From NCBI GenBank assembly GCA_947589735.1, contig CANQCR010000011.1:1-56508 (forward strand): DNA of 56,508 nt, given 5' to 3'. Both the position numbers and the translations under genes were made by a program. Below, piece after piece: positions 18,322 to 27,281 of the stretch. This DNA is from an uncultured Bacilli bacterium. Lineage in GTDB: Bacteria > Bacillota_I > Bacilli_A > RF39 > UBA660. Below the pieces are notes generated by a model, which was not told the DNA's origin, did not search any database, and saw only the letters and a program-made list of their open reading frames with translations. Position 1 is the stretch's first letter, and each line of letters opens with the position of its first letter.

Positions 18322-18627
18322 ATGGATGCATTTATTGTACTTTTACTAGTAATAATTATTATATGTTGGGCTTGCTATCGTCGTAAGCTTTCAAAAGCTG
18401 CTTACGGAATAGCGGCTTTAGATATCTTTTTACGAATCGTTTGCTGGATAGCCCAACAATTTAAAGGTGGCGCTGTTGATGTCTTTTTAACACGTTTTCC
18501 TAATAGCTTACTAGGTGTAGCCGGTAAATATACTGATGGCATAATTTATCTAATTATTGCCTGGGCATTTATCATCTTGATGTGTTACTTCTTATTTATG
18601 ACTTTAAGTATTTTCTTTAAGAAATAA
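18322..18627 (+). CDS. Small membrane protein of unknown function
   Basis: 101 residues with three hydrophobic segments (about 4-18, 28-46 and 72-98) and a basic patch YRRKLSK after the first. No family was recognised. GGAAAGTG lies before the ATG, and TGTGATAAAAT about 30 bases upstream is a possible -10. It follows the TIM44-like array by 58 bases and is the last intact gene before the decayed insertion sequence. Confidence 0.6.
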   Translation: MDAFIVLLLVIIIICWACYRRKLSKAAYGIAALDIFLRIVCWIAQQFKGGAVDVFLTRFPNSLLGVAGKYTDGIIYLIIAWAFIILMCYFLFMTLSIFFKK

Positions 18628-18900
18628 ATGTTCTTTGTCAAATAGTGTTGGCGGGCAATAAATTTGATAAATGAATCTAGTTATAGAGGATGATGAAAAT
18701 CATCAGATTGTTGACAACGCAACATCGCAAATTTTTAGACTAAATGCAGGTTTATAAAAATTTGTTTAATTTATTAGACTTATTTCAGGTTTAAAACCAA
18801 GAAACGGAAATAAGTCTTTTAATTTTGATTAATAAATGAGAAATTTTTATATGCTAAAATAACAGAGTTATCTCTGCTTTTTCAACTTATTTCTGCTTTT
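18628..18900. other. non-coding stretch with a strong hairpin
   Basis: No gene seen. At 18777-18820 a 10-bp perfect stem (18777-18786 with 18807-18816) encloses a second small stem and is followed by TTTT on the plus strand, a possible terminator. The stretch is probably flank or further debris of the adjacent insertion element. Confidence 0.45.
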
Positions 18901-18918
18901 ATAATGTTTCTTCGCCAA

Positions 18919-18948
18919 TAAATTGTTTTAGCTAGCTAAAACAATTTA
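18919..18948. repeat. perfect 30-bp palindrome
   Basis: Fifteen bases on each side of the centre at 18933/18934 (GCTAGC core) are exactly complementary. It overlaps the end of the transposase remnant and probably served as its transcription terminator. Confidence 0.8.
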
Positions 18949-19366
18949 CTAAATAATTCTTCATCAAACACATTTATAAATGCTTCTTTTGAGGTAAAAC
19001 TATCTAATGATTTTAATGGTCGATCAAGTAATGTTTTATTAATATTTTTAATATCTTTTTTATCGTATGTGTCTATTGTGCTTTCTTTTGCACTTTAATT
19101 GCATCGTATTTGTACTTTGTAAAAACACATTGATTATTATATTTTTTGTTACATCCAGTACAAACATAAGGCCATCTATTAGTTTTCTTACAATTAGTAA
19201 TATTTTTCCCTATAGTAATAGATTCTCTGTTCCTTTTTACTTCTTTAAAAATACTAGTTGGATAATATCCTAAGGCTTCGGCTATTTCTTTAACCTTATA
19301 CTTGTGTGAGATTCCATTGGCTATAACTTTTCTTTGTTCAAATGTTAAATGTTTCTAGTCTTTCAT
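18936..19366 (-). pseudogene. IS30-type transposase pseudogene
   Basis: Reading the minus strand from ATG 19366: MKD, a stop, then KHLTFEQRKVIANGISHKYK and VKEIAEALGYYPTSIFKEVK, the N-terminal helix-turn-helix of IS30-family transposases, with a CxxC motif farther on. After about 90 codons another stop and a frame change lead to DRPLKSLDSFTSKEAFINVF, the C-terminal end, closing at 18936. The DDE catalytic core between is missing. A ribosome site GGAGGAA remains before the ATG. Confidence 0.75.
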
Positions 19367-19495
19367 TTCAATTCCTCCTTCTTGGCAAAGAAACATTTAA
19401 CTTATTATACTCTAATCAGGGTTATTGCAGTTTTTTTATTAAAAACGGAATTCCCAATGAAAATTAACGTAGCATATATTTTAGGAAAAAGTTAC

Positions 19496-19524
19496 TTGTT
19501 TTTTTTTTTTTTTTGCGATATACT
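19496..19524 (+). promoter_or_regulatory. promoter whose spacer is a 16-T run (possible phase switch)
   Basis: TTGTTT (19496-19501), 17 bases, TATACT (19519-19524). An uninterrupted run of 16 T (19499-19514) fills nearly all of the spacer. Such a run is prone to slippage, and one-base changes would alter -35/-10 spacing. GGGAGGG and ATG follow at 19531-19547. Confidence 0.55.
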
Positions 19525-19544
19525 CTTGGTGGGAGGGTAAAATT

Positions 19545-20969
19545 ATGAATTTCAATCAATTAATTAATGAAATAAGAAAACGAAATCCTGGTGTTGAAAT
19601 TAGAGTTGGTGATCCACAATTCGATTCACTTGCTGATAGTAGAATTTTTAGCTCCAAACCAATGAGACAATTAAGATTGCCACAAGGTTATTATGCAACT
19701 GGAAAAAATGGTATTACTAATAGACAATATAATACTGAAACTGGGCTATATACAAGTATATCAGTAGAAAGTTTAGATGATATGGTAGTAGGTTCAACTT
19801 TTCCAGCAGTAGATGTTAGTAAGCCATTAGAAACTACTGACATAAGGGAGATTGCTATTGCTATACAAAGATTAAATCCGGGTGTCGAGGTTAGATTGGC
19901 AAATCCAAGTTTTGATCCACAGGCTGATTCAAAAATTTTTTGTAGCGTTCCAATGAGTGAATTAGCATTACCCACACCATTTTATTATAATGAAAAAAAT
20001 GGTATTACTAATAAACATAATTCAATTAATGGTTTATATACTTCTATTGACGTAGAAGATATAAGTAAAGCTAACCCAGCAATATTAATGTCAACTGGAT
20101 ATAATCTTCAAGAAGAAAAAAAACAACAATATGATATTGATATTAAAAGAAAGGAACAAGTTAATTTACGTAGTTTAGAATATAGAACAGAATTAAATCA
20201 ATATTATATAGATCAACTACAAAAAAGAATTATGGAAATTATACATCAATATCCAGGTTTACCTAGTACTATGCCAAGAGAAATAAGAAAAGAACATATA
20301 CTTACATTAGAAATGAAGCATCTACTTGATATGGGCATTAAATCAGCAATATCAAAGCCAGAAATGACAAAAGACGGATTAGTAATAGATTTATCTACAA
20401 AGGAAAAATATGAGAAATGTAGTGAAGCATTATCAGCAATTCAAAAACAAAATGGAATTAATATTGACAAACACCCTAAAACTGTTGAAGAAAAAGAACA
20501 ACAACAAAATCAACAACAAACTGGATTAACAACTGAATTGCCAACTTTAAAAACTGAGCCACAACAAGAATTAGCACAAATAGGAAGAGAAAAAAGAAAA
20601 TTTACTATTTTACAAAGAGAAAGAGCTATTAGTGACGCTCAAAAAGCAAAAAATCGTTCAGCTATAATGGCTGGGCTTTGTATTCTTGGTGCAACTGTTG
20701 CAGTATATTTTAATGAACAAGATATTAATACAATTTTACAACACGAACTAAACGCAATTTATTCTTGGGAAGCATTAGGACAATATTTACAAGATTTAGG
20801 CCCATTAACTACTCTACTAGCAGCAGGTGCAGGTGGATTTATTGCTAAATATTTCAAAAATTCAAAGAAACTTAAACAAGCTCAAAATGAATTTATTGAT
20901 TTTAATAATTCTTTGGAAAAAACTAATGTTGAAGAATTAGGAGGAAATGAAAATGCTAAATCAAGGTGA
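19545..20969 (+). CDS. Unknown protein with a duplicated N-terminal module and C-terminal membrane hairpin
   Basis: 474 residues, family not recognised. Two modules of about 70 residues repeat: NPGVEIRVGDPQFDSLADSR ... KNGITN ... GLYTSISVE (about 14-76) and NPGVEVRLANPSFDPQADSK ... KNGITN ... GLYTSIDVE (about 110-174). A helical, Lys/Gln-rich middle contains a QQQNQQQ stretch. Two membrane helices (about 379-396 and 424-443) are followed by a charged tail. Arginine is mostly AGA, unlike neighbours that use CGT freely, so recent transfer is likely. Sits just after an insertion-sequence remnant and behind the poly-T promoter. Confidence 0.6.
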   Translation: MNFNQLINEIRKRNPGVEIRVGDPQFDSLADSRIFSSKPMRQLRLPQGYYATGKNGITNRQYNTETGLYTSISVESLDDMVVGSTFPAVDVSKPLETTDIREIAIAIQRLNPGVEVRLANPSFDPQADSKIFCSVPMSELALPTPFYYNEKNGITNKHNSINGLYTSIDVEDISKANPAILMSTGYNLQEEKKQQYDIDIKRKEQVNLRSLEYRTELNQYYIDQLQKRIMEIIHQYPGLPSTMPREIRKEHILTLEMKHLLDMGIKSAISKPEMTKDGLVIDLSTKEKYEKCSEALSAIQKQNGINIDKHPKTVEEKEQQQNQQQTGLTTELPTLKTEPQQELAQIGREKRKFTILQRERAISDAQKAKNRSAIMAGLCILGATVAVYFNEQDINTILQHELNAIYSWEALGQYLQDLGPLTTLLAAGAGGFIAKYFKNSKKLKQAQNEFIDFNNSLEKTNVEELGGNENAKSR

Positions 20970-21168
20970 GATTTTAACTTTAAATGATAATAAAAAATAT
21001 TCAGTAGTATTTACAACAAGTTTTAACAATAAAAATTATGTTTATTTAATAGAACAAGATGATTATACAAATACAATGTTCTGTGAATACGATAATAACA
21101 ATGGACTTGAAGAAGTATCTAATCCAACTATAATTGAAGAATTATTGAAATTATTTACTCAATCATAA
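20953..21168 (+). CDS. Small DUF1292-like protein, partner of the preceding gene
   Basis: 71 residues from ATG 20953, which has GGAGG eight bases upstream; it overlaps the previous gene by 17 bases. The sequence (GEILTLNDNKKYSVVFTTSF, NNKNYVYLIEQDDYTNTMFCEY) looks like the small beta-rich proteins of the DUF1292 type, whose role is unknown. Tight coupling to the duplicated-module protein suggests that they work together. Bounded downstream by a terminator. Confidence 0.55.
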   Translation: MLNQGEILTLNDNKKYSVVFTTSFNNKNYVYLIEQDDYTNTMFCEYDNNNGLEEVSNPTIIEELLKLFTQS

Positions 21169-21251
21169 AACGATTAATAATACTAATAATGAATAAGTAA
21201 AGGAACTTAAAATAAATAAACCTTATATTAAATCTGATGTAATTAAGAAAT

Positions 21252-21276
21252 AAAATGACTAAATTGTCATTTTTTC
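21252..21276 (+). terminator. terminator of the accessory two-gene unit
   Basis: Eight-base stem (21252-21259 with 21266-21273) around a 6-base loop, ending in a T-run. Confidence 0.75.
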
Positions 21277-21306
21277 TTATAATTATGTCCAAAACATTTG
21301 TTTGTG

Positions 21307-21315
21307 TGATATAAT
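21307..21315 (+). promoter_or_regulatory. extended -10 promoter of ruvAB
   Basis: TGATATAAT, identical to the elements before infC, rimP and rbfA, 17 bases before the ruvA start. No convincing -35. Confidence 0.6.
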
Positions 21316-21331
21316 TAAATAGGTGATGTAT

Positions 21332-21883
21332 ATGTACGAATATATAATCGGTAAAGTAACGATGATTGAAAGTAATCATATCGTTTTAGAAAATAATGGA
21401 ATCGGATATCTTATCTATGTTGGCAATCCATATGCCTATCACTTTAATGACGAAATTAAAGTCTATGTTTATGAACATATAAGAGAAGACGAAAATACAC
21501 TATATGGATTTAAAACAATGGAAGAAAAAGAGATGTTTTTACGCCTTATTGATGTCAAAGGTTTAGGGTGTAAGATGGCTTTACCAATGCTTGCTAGTGG
21601 TAGTGTTAGTGATTTATGGGAAGCTATTGAAAATGAAAATATTCATTATTTAAAGAAATTTCCAAAAATTGGCGATAAAGTAGCGCGCCAAATTATTCTT
21701 GATTTACGTGGTAAATTGTCTAATGACACTAGTAAAGATAAGCAAAATTATGAAGAATTAATTGAAGTTTTAAAAGGCTTAGGTTATAAACAGGCGGATA
21801 TAAAGGCTATTTTAGATAAAGTCGATATCAAATTGCCAATTGAAAAACAAGTTAAGGAAGCTTTAAAATTATTACTTAAATAA
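21332..21883 (+). CDS. ruvA: Holliday junction branch migration protein RuvA
   Basis: 183 residues from ATG 21332 (AGGTG six bases upstream); upstream in-frame starts fall within the ribosome site. The OB-fold domain begins [20 protein letters not shown], followed by the helix-hairpin-helix region with [14 protein letters not shown] and [20 protein letters not shown]. The C-terminal UBA-like domain ([15 protein letters not shown]) binds RuvB. Slightly shorter than Bacillus RuvA. RuvA tetramers hold the four-way junction for RuvB. Confidence 0.95.
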   Translation: MYEYIIGKVTMIESNHIVLENNGIGYLIYVGNPYAYHFNDEIKVYVYEHIREDENTLYGFKTMEEKEMFLRLIDVKGLGCKMALPMLASGSVSDLWEAIENENIHYLKKFPKIGDKVARQIILDLRGKLSNDTSKDKQNYEELIEVLKGLGYKQADIKAILDKVDIKLPIEKQVKEALKLLLK

Positions 21884-21894
21884 GGAGGTCTAAT

Positions 21895-22896
21895 ATGGAT
21901 GAACGAATAACAAGTGGTGTAAAAAAAGAAGAAGATAGTTTTGAGCTGACGATTCGTCCAACAACATTAGATGAATATGTTGGGCAAACGGAAGTTAAAG
22001 AAAACCTAGAAATATTCATCAAAGCGGCTAAAATGCGTGGGGAACCTTTAGATCATGTTTTATTATATGGTCCTCCCGGTTTAGGAAAGACGACACTAGC
22101 TAATATCATTGCTAATGAATTAGGTTCTAATATTAAAACAACAAGTGGTCCAGCCATTGAGAAGACCGGGGACTTAGCTGCTATTTTATCAAGTTTAGAA
22201 GAAGGCGATGTCTTATTTATTGATGAGATTCATCGTATTCCTCGTTTTATTGAAGAGATACTATATTCAGCGATGGAAGATTTTTCTTTAGAACTTATTG
22301 TTGGTAATGATAATAGTAGTAGGAGTATTCATATTGATCTTCCACCTTTTACGCTTGTTGGAGCAACGACGAGAGCGGGCGATTTAACAGGACCTCTTCG
22401 GGATCGCTTTGGAATCGTCAATAAGTTAAACTTTTATACCGAAGAAGAATTAAAGGATATAGCTTTAAGGACTAGTCGTGTCCTTGATACGGAAATTGAT
22501 GAGGATGCTGCTTATGAATTAGCAAGGAGAAGTCGGGGAACGCCTCGTATTACCAATCGTTTGTTCCGTCGCGTACGTGATTTTGCCCTTGTTATGGGGG
22601 ATGGGAATATTAATCTTGATATTGCAAAATTATCCCTTGATCGCTTGAAAGTTGACCGGTTGGGACTTGATGATACCGATTATAATTTACTTAAATCAAT
22701 TATAGATAAGTTTAATGGGGGACCAGTAGGAATTGAAGCGATTGCTTCATCAATTGGTGAAGAACAGACAACCATCGAAGATGTTTATGAGCCATATCTT
22801 CTTCAAACAGGCCTTTTAAAAAGGACTTCCAGAGGAAGAATGGTTACAGAAAAAGCTTATCAACATCTAGGTATTCCATATAAACCAAAGAAGTAG
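21895..22896 (+). CDS. ruvB: Holliday junction helicase RuvB
   Basis: 333 residues. AAA+ ATPase with Walker [13 protein letters not shown] near 62, Walker [10 protein letters not shown], sensor [19 protein letters not shown] and a C-terminal winged helix ([22 protein letters not shown]). It drives branch migration as hexameric rings beside RuvA. Eleven bases after ruvA with AAGGAGG. No ruvC is nearby, as usual in Firmicutes where RecU resolves junctions. Confidence 0.97.
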   Translation: MDERITSGVKKEEDSFELTIRPTTLDEYVGQTEVKENLEIFIKAAKMRGEPLDHVLLYGPPGLGKTTLANIIANELGSNIKTTSGPAIEKTGDLAAILSSLEEGDVLFIDEIHRIPRFIEEILYSAMEDFSLELIVGNDNSSRSIHIDLPPFTLVGATTRAGDLTGPLRDRFGIVNKLNFYTEEELKDIALRTSRVLDTEIDEDAAYELARRSRGTPRITNRLFRRVRDFALVMGDGNINLDIAKLSLDRLKVDRLGLDDTDYNLLKSIIDKFNGGPVGIEAIASSIGEEQTTIEDVYEPYLLQTGLLKRTSRGRMVTEKAYQHLGIPYKPKK

Positions 22897-22940
22897 GAAA
22901 CTACTTCTTATTTTGTTTTTGACCCTAACTATGGTATAAT
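22888..22940 (+). terminator. ruvB terminator followed by the pssA promoter
   Basis: Stem 22888-22896 with 22901-22909 around a GAAA tetraloop, then T-rich sequence to 22920. TTGTTT (22913-22918), 16 bases and TATAAT (22935-22940, TGG-extended) form the next promoter. Confidence 0.8.
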
Positions 22941-22972
22941 ATAAAAAGAATTATAGAAATTGAGGTTTGTTT

Positions 22973-23623
22973 ATGTTTATTGGGAAGTATAATAAATCAG
23001 TTATCGTTACTTATCTAGGAGTTTTATCAACTATTATTGGTATATATCTTCTTTTAGGTACGGATAAAGTCCATATTACACTTGCGACTATTTGCCTTAT
23101 GATATCTGGTATTTGTGATATGTTTGATGGTAAGGTTGCTAGAATGTGTAAAAATAGAACTGATGAAGATATCGATTATGGAATCCAAATTGATTCTTTA
23201 ACGGATATGATTTCCTTTATTGCCTTTCCAATGCTTATTTTATATGGTATTTGTAGAGCTTTCAGTGTTAGTTTATGCCCTTATGTAGCGGTACCTATTT
23301 TAACGCTTTTTACCATTGCTGGTATTAGCCGTTTAGCGTTTTTTAATGTTAATGCGGCCCTAGAAGATGGACCAGTTAAATATTATACAGGTTTACCAGT
23401 TACAACGACCGCGATTGTTTTCCCTCTTTTGTATCTACTTCGTTATGTTTTGGATGCTAATATTTTTGTTAGTATCTATTTAGCTACCTTTGCGGTTATG
23501 GCCTTTTTAATGGTTTTCAAATTTCATTTGAAAAAACCTAAAGCAAATGCCTGGTATATCACTTGTTCTATCTTAGCCGTTATTATGTCAGCTATCTTAA
23601 TTTATTTGAGGTTGCATAAGTAA
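22973..23623 (+). CDS. pssA: CDP-diacylglycerol-serine O-phosphatidyltransferase
   Basis: 216 residues from ATG 22973 (TGAGG seven bases before). The CDP-alcohol phosphatidyltransferase signature DG..AR........G...D...D is present as DGKVARMCKN...YGIQIDSLTD (about 56-83). Six or so membrane helices. It makes phosphatidylserine from CDP-diacylglycerol and serine. The stop codon overlaps the start of psd by one base, so the two enzymes of phosphatidylethanolamine synthesis are coupled, which supports serine as substrate. Confidence 0.92.
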   Translation: MFIGKYNKSVIVTYLGVLSTIIGIYLLLGTDKVHITLATICLMISGICDMFDGKVARMCKNRTDEDIDYGIQIDSLTDMISFIAFPMLILYGICRAFSVSLCPYVAVPILTLFTIAGISRLAFFNVNAALEDGPVKYYTGLPVTTTAIVFPLLYLLRYVLDANIFVSIYLATFAVMAFLMVFKFHLKKPKANAWYITCSILAVIMSAILIYLRLHK

Positions 23624-24486
23624 TGATTGTTAATAGAATGACAGGAAAGTGTTACGAAGAAAAAGAATCACGTCTTGTAATATGGCTTTATAAGCATTTT
23701 TTAGGACGATGCCTTTTAAAAATTTTAACTTGTAAGTTTGTTTCTAATTTAGGGGGGATGTATATGCGCTCCCCTTTATCAAAGTTAAAAATAAAAAAGT
23801 TTATTCGGAAAAATAACATTAATATGGATGAATATATTCCCACTAAATATCATAATTTTGATGCGTTTTTTACGCGCCAAATCAAACCAGAATTACGTCC
23901 AATGGCCGGTAATAAGCATATTTTAGTTTCGCCTAGTGACGCTAAATTACTAGCTTATAAAGTTGATGATAATTCTAAAATATATATAAAAGGTCGTTAC
24001 TATACTTTAGCAGATTTATTAAAAGATGAAAAAACAGCTAAGAAGTATGAAGGTGGAATGTGTCTTGTCTTTCGTCTTTGCGTTGATGATTATCATCACT
24101 ATGCCTATATTGATGATGGCAAAGTTTTATCATCCAAAAAAATTAAAGGTCGCCTTCATACGGTAAGACCGATTGCTTTTTCTTATTATCCTGTTTTTAA
24201 AGAAAACAAAAGAGAATATGCTCTCCTTAGAACGAAACATTATGGCGATATCGTTCAAATGGAAGTGGGAGCGATGATGGTAGGCCGTATTTGTAATCAC
24301 CCTAAAGATGTATTTAAAAGGGGAGATGAACGGGGTTATTTTCGCTTTGGAGGTTCTACAATTGTCCTTTTATTTGAAAAAGATCAAGTTAAACTTGATC
24401 AAAATATTTTAGAAAATAGTGCGAAAGACATTGAAACGGAAGTTAAAATGTTTGAAAGCATTGGAAGGAAGATGGATGATGTATAA
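23623..24486 (+). CDS. psd: Phosphatidylserine decarboxylase proenzyme
   Basis: 287 residues. The self-cleavage site is FRFGGSTIVLLFEK near 240-253, where the Ser of GST becomes the pyruvoyl group. The DDYHHYAYIDDG stretch holds the conserved His. It converts phosphatidylserine to phosphatidylethanolamine. One-base overlap with pssA; the end overlaps the next gene's start. Length fits the longer type II-like enzymes of Firmicutes and Clostridia. Confidence 0.93.
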   Translation: MIVNRMTGKCYEEKESRLVIWLYKHFLGRCLLKILTCKFVSNLGGMYMRSPLSKLKIKKFIRKNNINMDEYIPTKYHNFDAFFTRQIKPELRPMAGNKHILVSPSDAKLLAYKVDDNSKIYIKGRYYTLADLLKDEKTAKKYEGGMCLVFRLCVDDYHHYAYIDDGKVLSSKKIKGRLHTVRPIAFSYYPVFKENKREYALLRTKHYGDIVQMEVGAMMVGRICNHPKDVFKRGDERGYFRFGGSTIVLLFEKDQVKLDQNILENSAKDIETEVKMFESIGRKMDDV

Positions 24487-25201
24487 ATATCGTAAGGCTG
24501 TTTTAATTATTCATGGTTTTGCTGGTGGGACATATGATGAAGAACCACTATTCTTTTATTTACAACCTAAGCTAGAGTTCGATGTCTACAATTTTACTTT
24601 ATCTGGTCATTCAACTAACTTATCAACTGGCGTAACCTATCTTGATTGGATAAAAGATGTTGATGAGCGTATTAACCGGTTAAAAGAGATGGGGTATAAG
24701 ACCATCTATGTAATCGGCCATAGTATGGGTGGTGTTTTAGCGACGCATGCGGCTATTAAACATATTGAAGTTAAAAAGGTTGTTTTAGTAGCGCCAGCTT
24801 TTAAGTACTTAACAATGGAAAATGAAAATAATTTTAAAAAAGCTCTTAAAAGTGGACCGGATATTATAAAGACGTATCATGCTAAAGAATTAATTGGTCG
24901 GGCTTTAAAGGTATCAACACAACAAATTAAAGAGTTTATCAAATTAGTTGAGTTATCCCAAGCTAACCCTGGAATGTTAAATAGTAAGGTCTTAATTATT
25001 CAAGGCTTAGATGATGGCATTGTCCCACCTGAAAGTTCTGTTAATATCTATAATGAAATGCATTGCCCTAAGTGGCTTATTGAAGTGGCTGGGGTAAATC
25101 ATGATGTTTTTAGAGGCATTAAAGTCAATGAAATTAATGAAGAGATATGTACTTTCTTAAAAAAGCGAAATTATCGTGCAGAAAGTAGAAGAAAGTGGTA
25201 A
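24479..25201 (+). CDS. Alpha/beta hydrolase (carboxylesterase/monoacylglycerol-lipase type)
   Basis: 240 residues from ATG 24479, overlapping the end of psd, with GGAAGGA upstream. Motifs: oxyanion region LIIHGFAGG, nucleophile elbow GHSMGG (Ser near residue 84), acid in GLDDGIVP and His in GVNHDVF near the end. The size and order resemble Est30-type esterases. Likely substrates are short or medium acyl esters or monoglycerides. Coupling to pssA-psd suggests a part in lipid turnover; this is inference. Confidence 0.85.
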   Translation: MYKYRKAVLIIHGFAGGTYDEEPLFFYLQPKLEFDVYNFTLSGHSTNLSTGVTYLDWIKDVDERINRLKEMGYKTIYVIGHSMGGVLATHAAIKHIEVKKVVLVAPAFKYLTMENENNFKKALKSGPDIIKTYHAKELIGRALKVSTQQIKEFIKLVELSQANPGMLNSKVLIIQGLDDGIVPPESSVNIYNEMHCPKWLIEVAGVNHDVFRGIKVNEINEEICTFLKKRNYRAESRRKW

Positions 25202-25237
25202 AATAGTATTTGTTACTTTGTAGCAAATACTATTTTT
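25200..25237 (+). terminator. long hairpin between the hydrolase gene and queA
   Basis: Twelve-base perfect stem (25201-25212 with 25224-25235) with extra pairs in the loop, ending in TTTTT. It starts at the hydrolase stop codon. No clear promoter follows before queA, so termination may be partial. Confidence 0.65.
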
Positions 25238-25249
25238 ATGAGGTGAAGT

Positions 25250-26272
25250 ATGCGAACCGATGATTTTGATTTTTATTTACCAGAAAAATTAATTGCTCAA
25301 ACCCCTTTAGCGAAACGTGATAGTTCTAGAATGCTTGTTTTAGATAAAAAAACGGGGGCGATTGAACATAAACATTTTTCGGATCTTTTAGATCTTCTTA
25401 CCCCAAATGATGTTTTAGTATTAAATGATACGAAAGTTATTCCGGCTCGTCTTTATGGCGTGAAGGAAGAAACGGGCGCTGTTATTGAATGCTTGATGTT
25501 AAAAGATTTAGGAAGTAATACGTGGGAGTGTTTAACACGTCCTGCAAAAAGGATTAAAGAGGGAACAATAATTAAGTTTTCTGATAAACTAAGCGCTAAA
25601 TGTCTTCGGGTTCGGGATGAAGGTATTAGAGAATTAGAACTTATCTATGATGGCATTTTATATGAAATATTAGATGAGTTAGGCGAGATGCCCCTTCCAC
25701 CTTATATTCATGAAAAATTAAAAGATAAAGATCGTTATCAAACGGTTTATGCTAAAAATATTGGTAGTGCGGCCGCACCAACCGCCGGCTTACATTTCAC
25801 GGAAGAACTATTGAAAGAGTTAAATGCTAAAGGTGTGGAAACTCTATATGTAACATTACACGTCGGTCTTGGAACTTTTAGACCCGTTAATGTCGAAGAT
25901 GTAACGAAACATAAGATGCATAGTGAATATTATGAAATGAGTAAGGAAGTTGCTGATAAATTAAATGAAGCCAAGAAACAGGGAAAAAGAATTATTAGTG
26001 TGGGAACAACATCAACTAGAACACTAGAGACCATTATGTCTTTATATGGTGAGTTTAAAGCCTGTTCTGGAAATACAGAAATCTTTATCTACCCCGGGTT
26101 TGAGTTTAAAGCGATTGATGCTTTAATTACTAATTTTCATTTACCAAAGTCAACTCTTATTATGCTTGTTAGTGCTTTAGCTGGTAAAGAAAATATTATG
26201 CACGCTTATGAAGAGGCTGTTAGAGAGGAATATCGCTTTTTCTCGTTTGGCGATAGTATGTTTATAAAATGA
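25250..26272 (+). CDS. queA: S-adenosylmethionine:tRNA ribosyltransferase-isomerase QueA
   Basis: 340 residues, usual length. It starts [20 protein letters not shown] and carries [12 protein letters not shown], the [15 protein letters not shown] stretch and [14 protein letters not shown], all typical of QueA. It transfers the ribosyl group of SAM to 7-aminomethyl-7-deazaguanine in tRNA (queuosine pathway). GAGGTGAAG precedes the ATG. The stop codon overlaps the start of the following HExxH gene, and miaA, another tRNA-modifying enzyme, ends the same unit. Confidence 0.96.
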   Translation: MRTDDFDFYLPEKLIAQTPLAKRDSSRMLVLDKKTGAIEHKHFSDLLDLLTPNDVLVLNDTKVIPARLYGVKEETGAVIECLMLKDLGSNTWECLTRPAKRIKEGTIIKFSDKLSAKCLRVRDEGIRELELIYDGILYEILDELGEMPLPPYIHEKLKDKDRYQTVYAKNIGSAAAPTAGLHFTEELLKELNAKGVETLYVTLHVGLGTFRPVNVEDVTKHKMHSEYYEMSKEVADKLNEAKKQGKRIISVGTTSTRTLETIMSLYGEFKACSGNTEIFIYPGFEFKAIDALITNFHLPKSTLIMLVSALAGKENIMHAYEEAVREEYRFFSFGDSMFIK

Positions 26273-27273
26273 TGAGTCCTAAGACTAAAGAAAAATATGA
26301 TCGCTTAAATCGGGTTTTAGAAAACTTCATCAGTGGGAGTGCTTTTGATGATGAAAACTTCTTTTATGAAGATGAAGATTTTCAATTTGATCTTATGCTA
26401 TCCCAGTTAATTATGGATATTAAAAGTCCTTTATGTAATTCCCGGTATCATGGTAGAATGCGTCTTCAACAGTCGCTTAATCATAGTTTAGCTTTTTTAG
26501 GCACCTTAAAAAAAGACTATGCTGATGCTTTGTCTTTAGCAGTAGATACGGGTAAGGTTTATCTTGTTAGTCAAAAGTTATATCCTAATGCCGAATCTTT
26601 AGTTACGATAACTGATGGAGAAAAAAGAATCTATTTGGCGACAACAGATACGATTGAAGATGCTTATACGATAACCCACGAGGCGATGCACTACATTAAT
26701 TTTGATGAGGCCGCTGCTAGTGAAAATTGGCATTTGATGACGGAAACTTTTTCGATTGTGGCCGAAACATTAGAACGCAAGTACTTTGCTAATTTGCCCG
26801 TAAGACCTCAAGATTATCAAATTAATGAAAAAAATGTCTTATATGCTCTAAAGGTTAAGGCAGTTAAATTAGACTTCTTAATTCGCTTAATTTTGTCATA
26901 TAATCGGCATCGTTATATCAATCAATATCGGTTGATGGAATTACTCCAAGATCAAAATGAGTTTTATGTTTATTATGCTACGATGGAAGCTAGGGAGATA
27001 ATGCATAATGGTCGCCTTAATTATGGCGTTTTGTTACGTTATGTTATTGGGGGATGTTTATCATCTTATATGTTAGATCGTATTGATACTAATTCAAAAT
27101 ATTTAGATGAGTTTAGGTATTTGAATGACCATGCTAAAGAAATGAGTTTTATTGATACTCTTACATATTTAGGATTAGATGTTTTAGAAGAATATCCAAT
27201 TGTTTTGTCTAATCAAAGTTTAAAAGATATAAAAGGGGCTTATGTAAAACGCGTTAAAAATATTTCGCAGTAG
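26269..27273 (+). CDS. Unknown HExxH protein, first of two
   Basis: 334 residues, family not recognised. [14 protein letters not shown] near 138-151 gives an HExxH zinc motif, and [11 protein letters not shown] some 15 residues later supplies a possible third Glu ligand, the spacing of gluzincins such as M3 peptidases. The rest is mostly helical, with no signal peptide or membrane helix, so it is probably cytoplasmic. Overlaps queA by four bases (ATGA) and is followed after eight bases by a second HExxH gene. Activity is inferred from the motif only. Confidence 0.6.
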   Translation: MMSPKTKEKYDRLNRVLENFISGSAFDDENFFYEDEDFQFDLMLSQLIMDIKSPLCNSRYHGRMRLQQSLNHSLAFLGTLKKDYADALSLAVDTGKVYLVSQKLYPNAESLVTITDGEKRIYLATTDTIEDAYTITHEAMHYINFDEAAASENWHLMTETFSIVAETLERKYFANLPVRPQDYQINEKNVLYALKVKAVKLDFLIRLILSYNRHRYINQYRLMELLQDQNEFYVYYATMEAREIMHNGRLNYGVLLRYVIGGCLSSYMLDRIDTNSKYLDEFRYLNDHAKEMSFIDTLTYLGLDVLEEYPIVLSNQSLKDIKGAYVKRVKNISQ

Positions 27274-27281
27274 GGGGACAC

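Larger units (their letters stand above)
18901..19397 (-). mobile_element. decayed IS30-like insertion element
   Basis: Inverted repeats of 16 bases with one mismatch (18903-18918, AATGTTTCTTCGCCAA, and 19382-19397) bracket a broken transposase gene on the minus strand. Only about 500 bp remain of an element expected to exceed 1 kb; the central catalytic part is deleted. Confidence 0.7.

Noticed and set aside
19067-19540. Two plus-strand open frames of 63 and 68 codons
   Set aside because: They run opposite the transposase remnant or through the poly-T promoter and have no ribosome sites.
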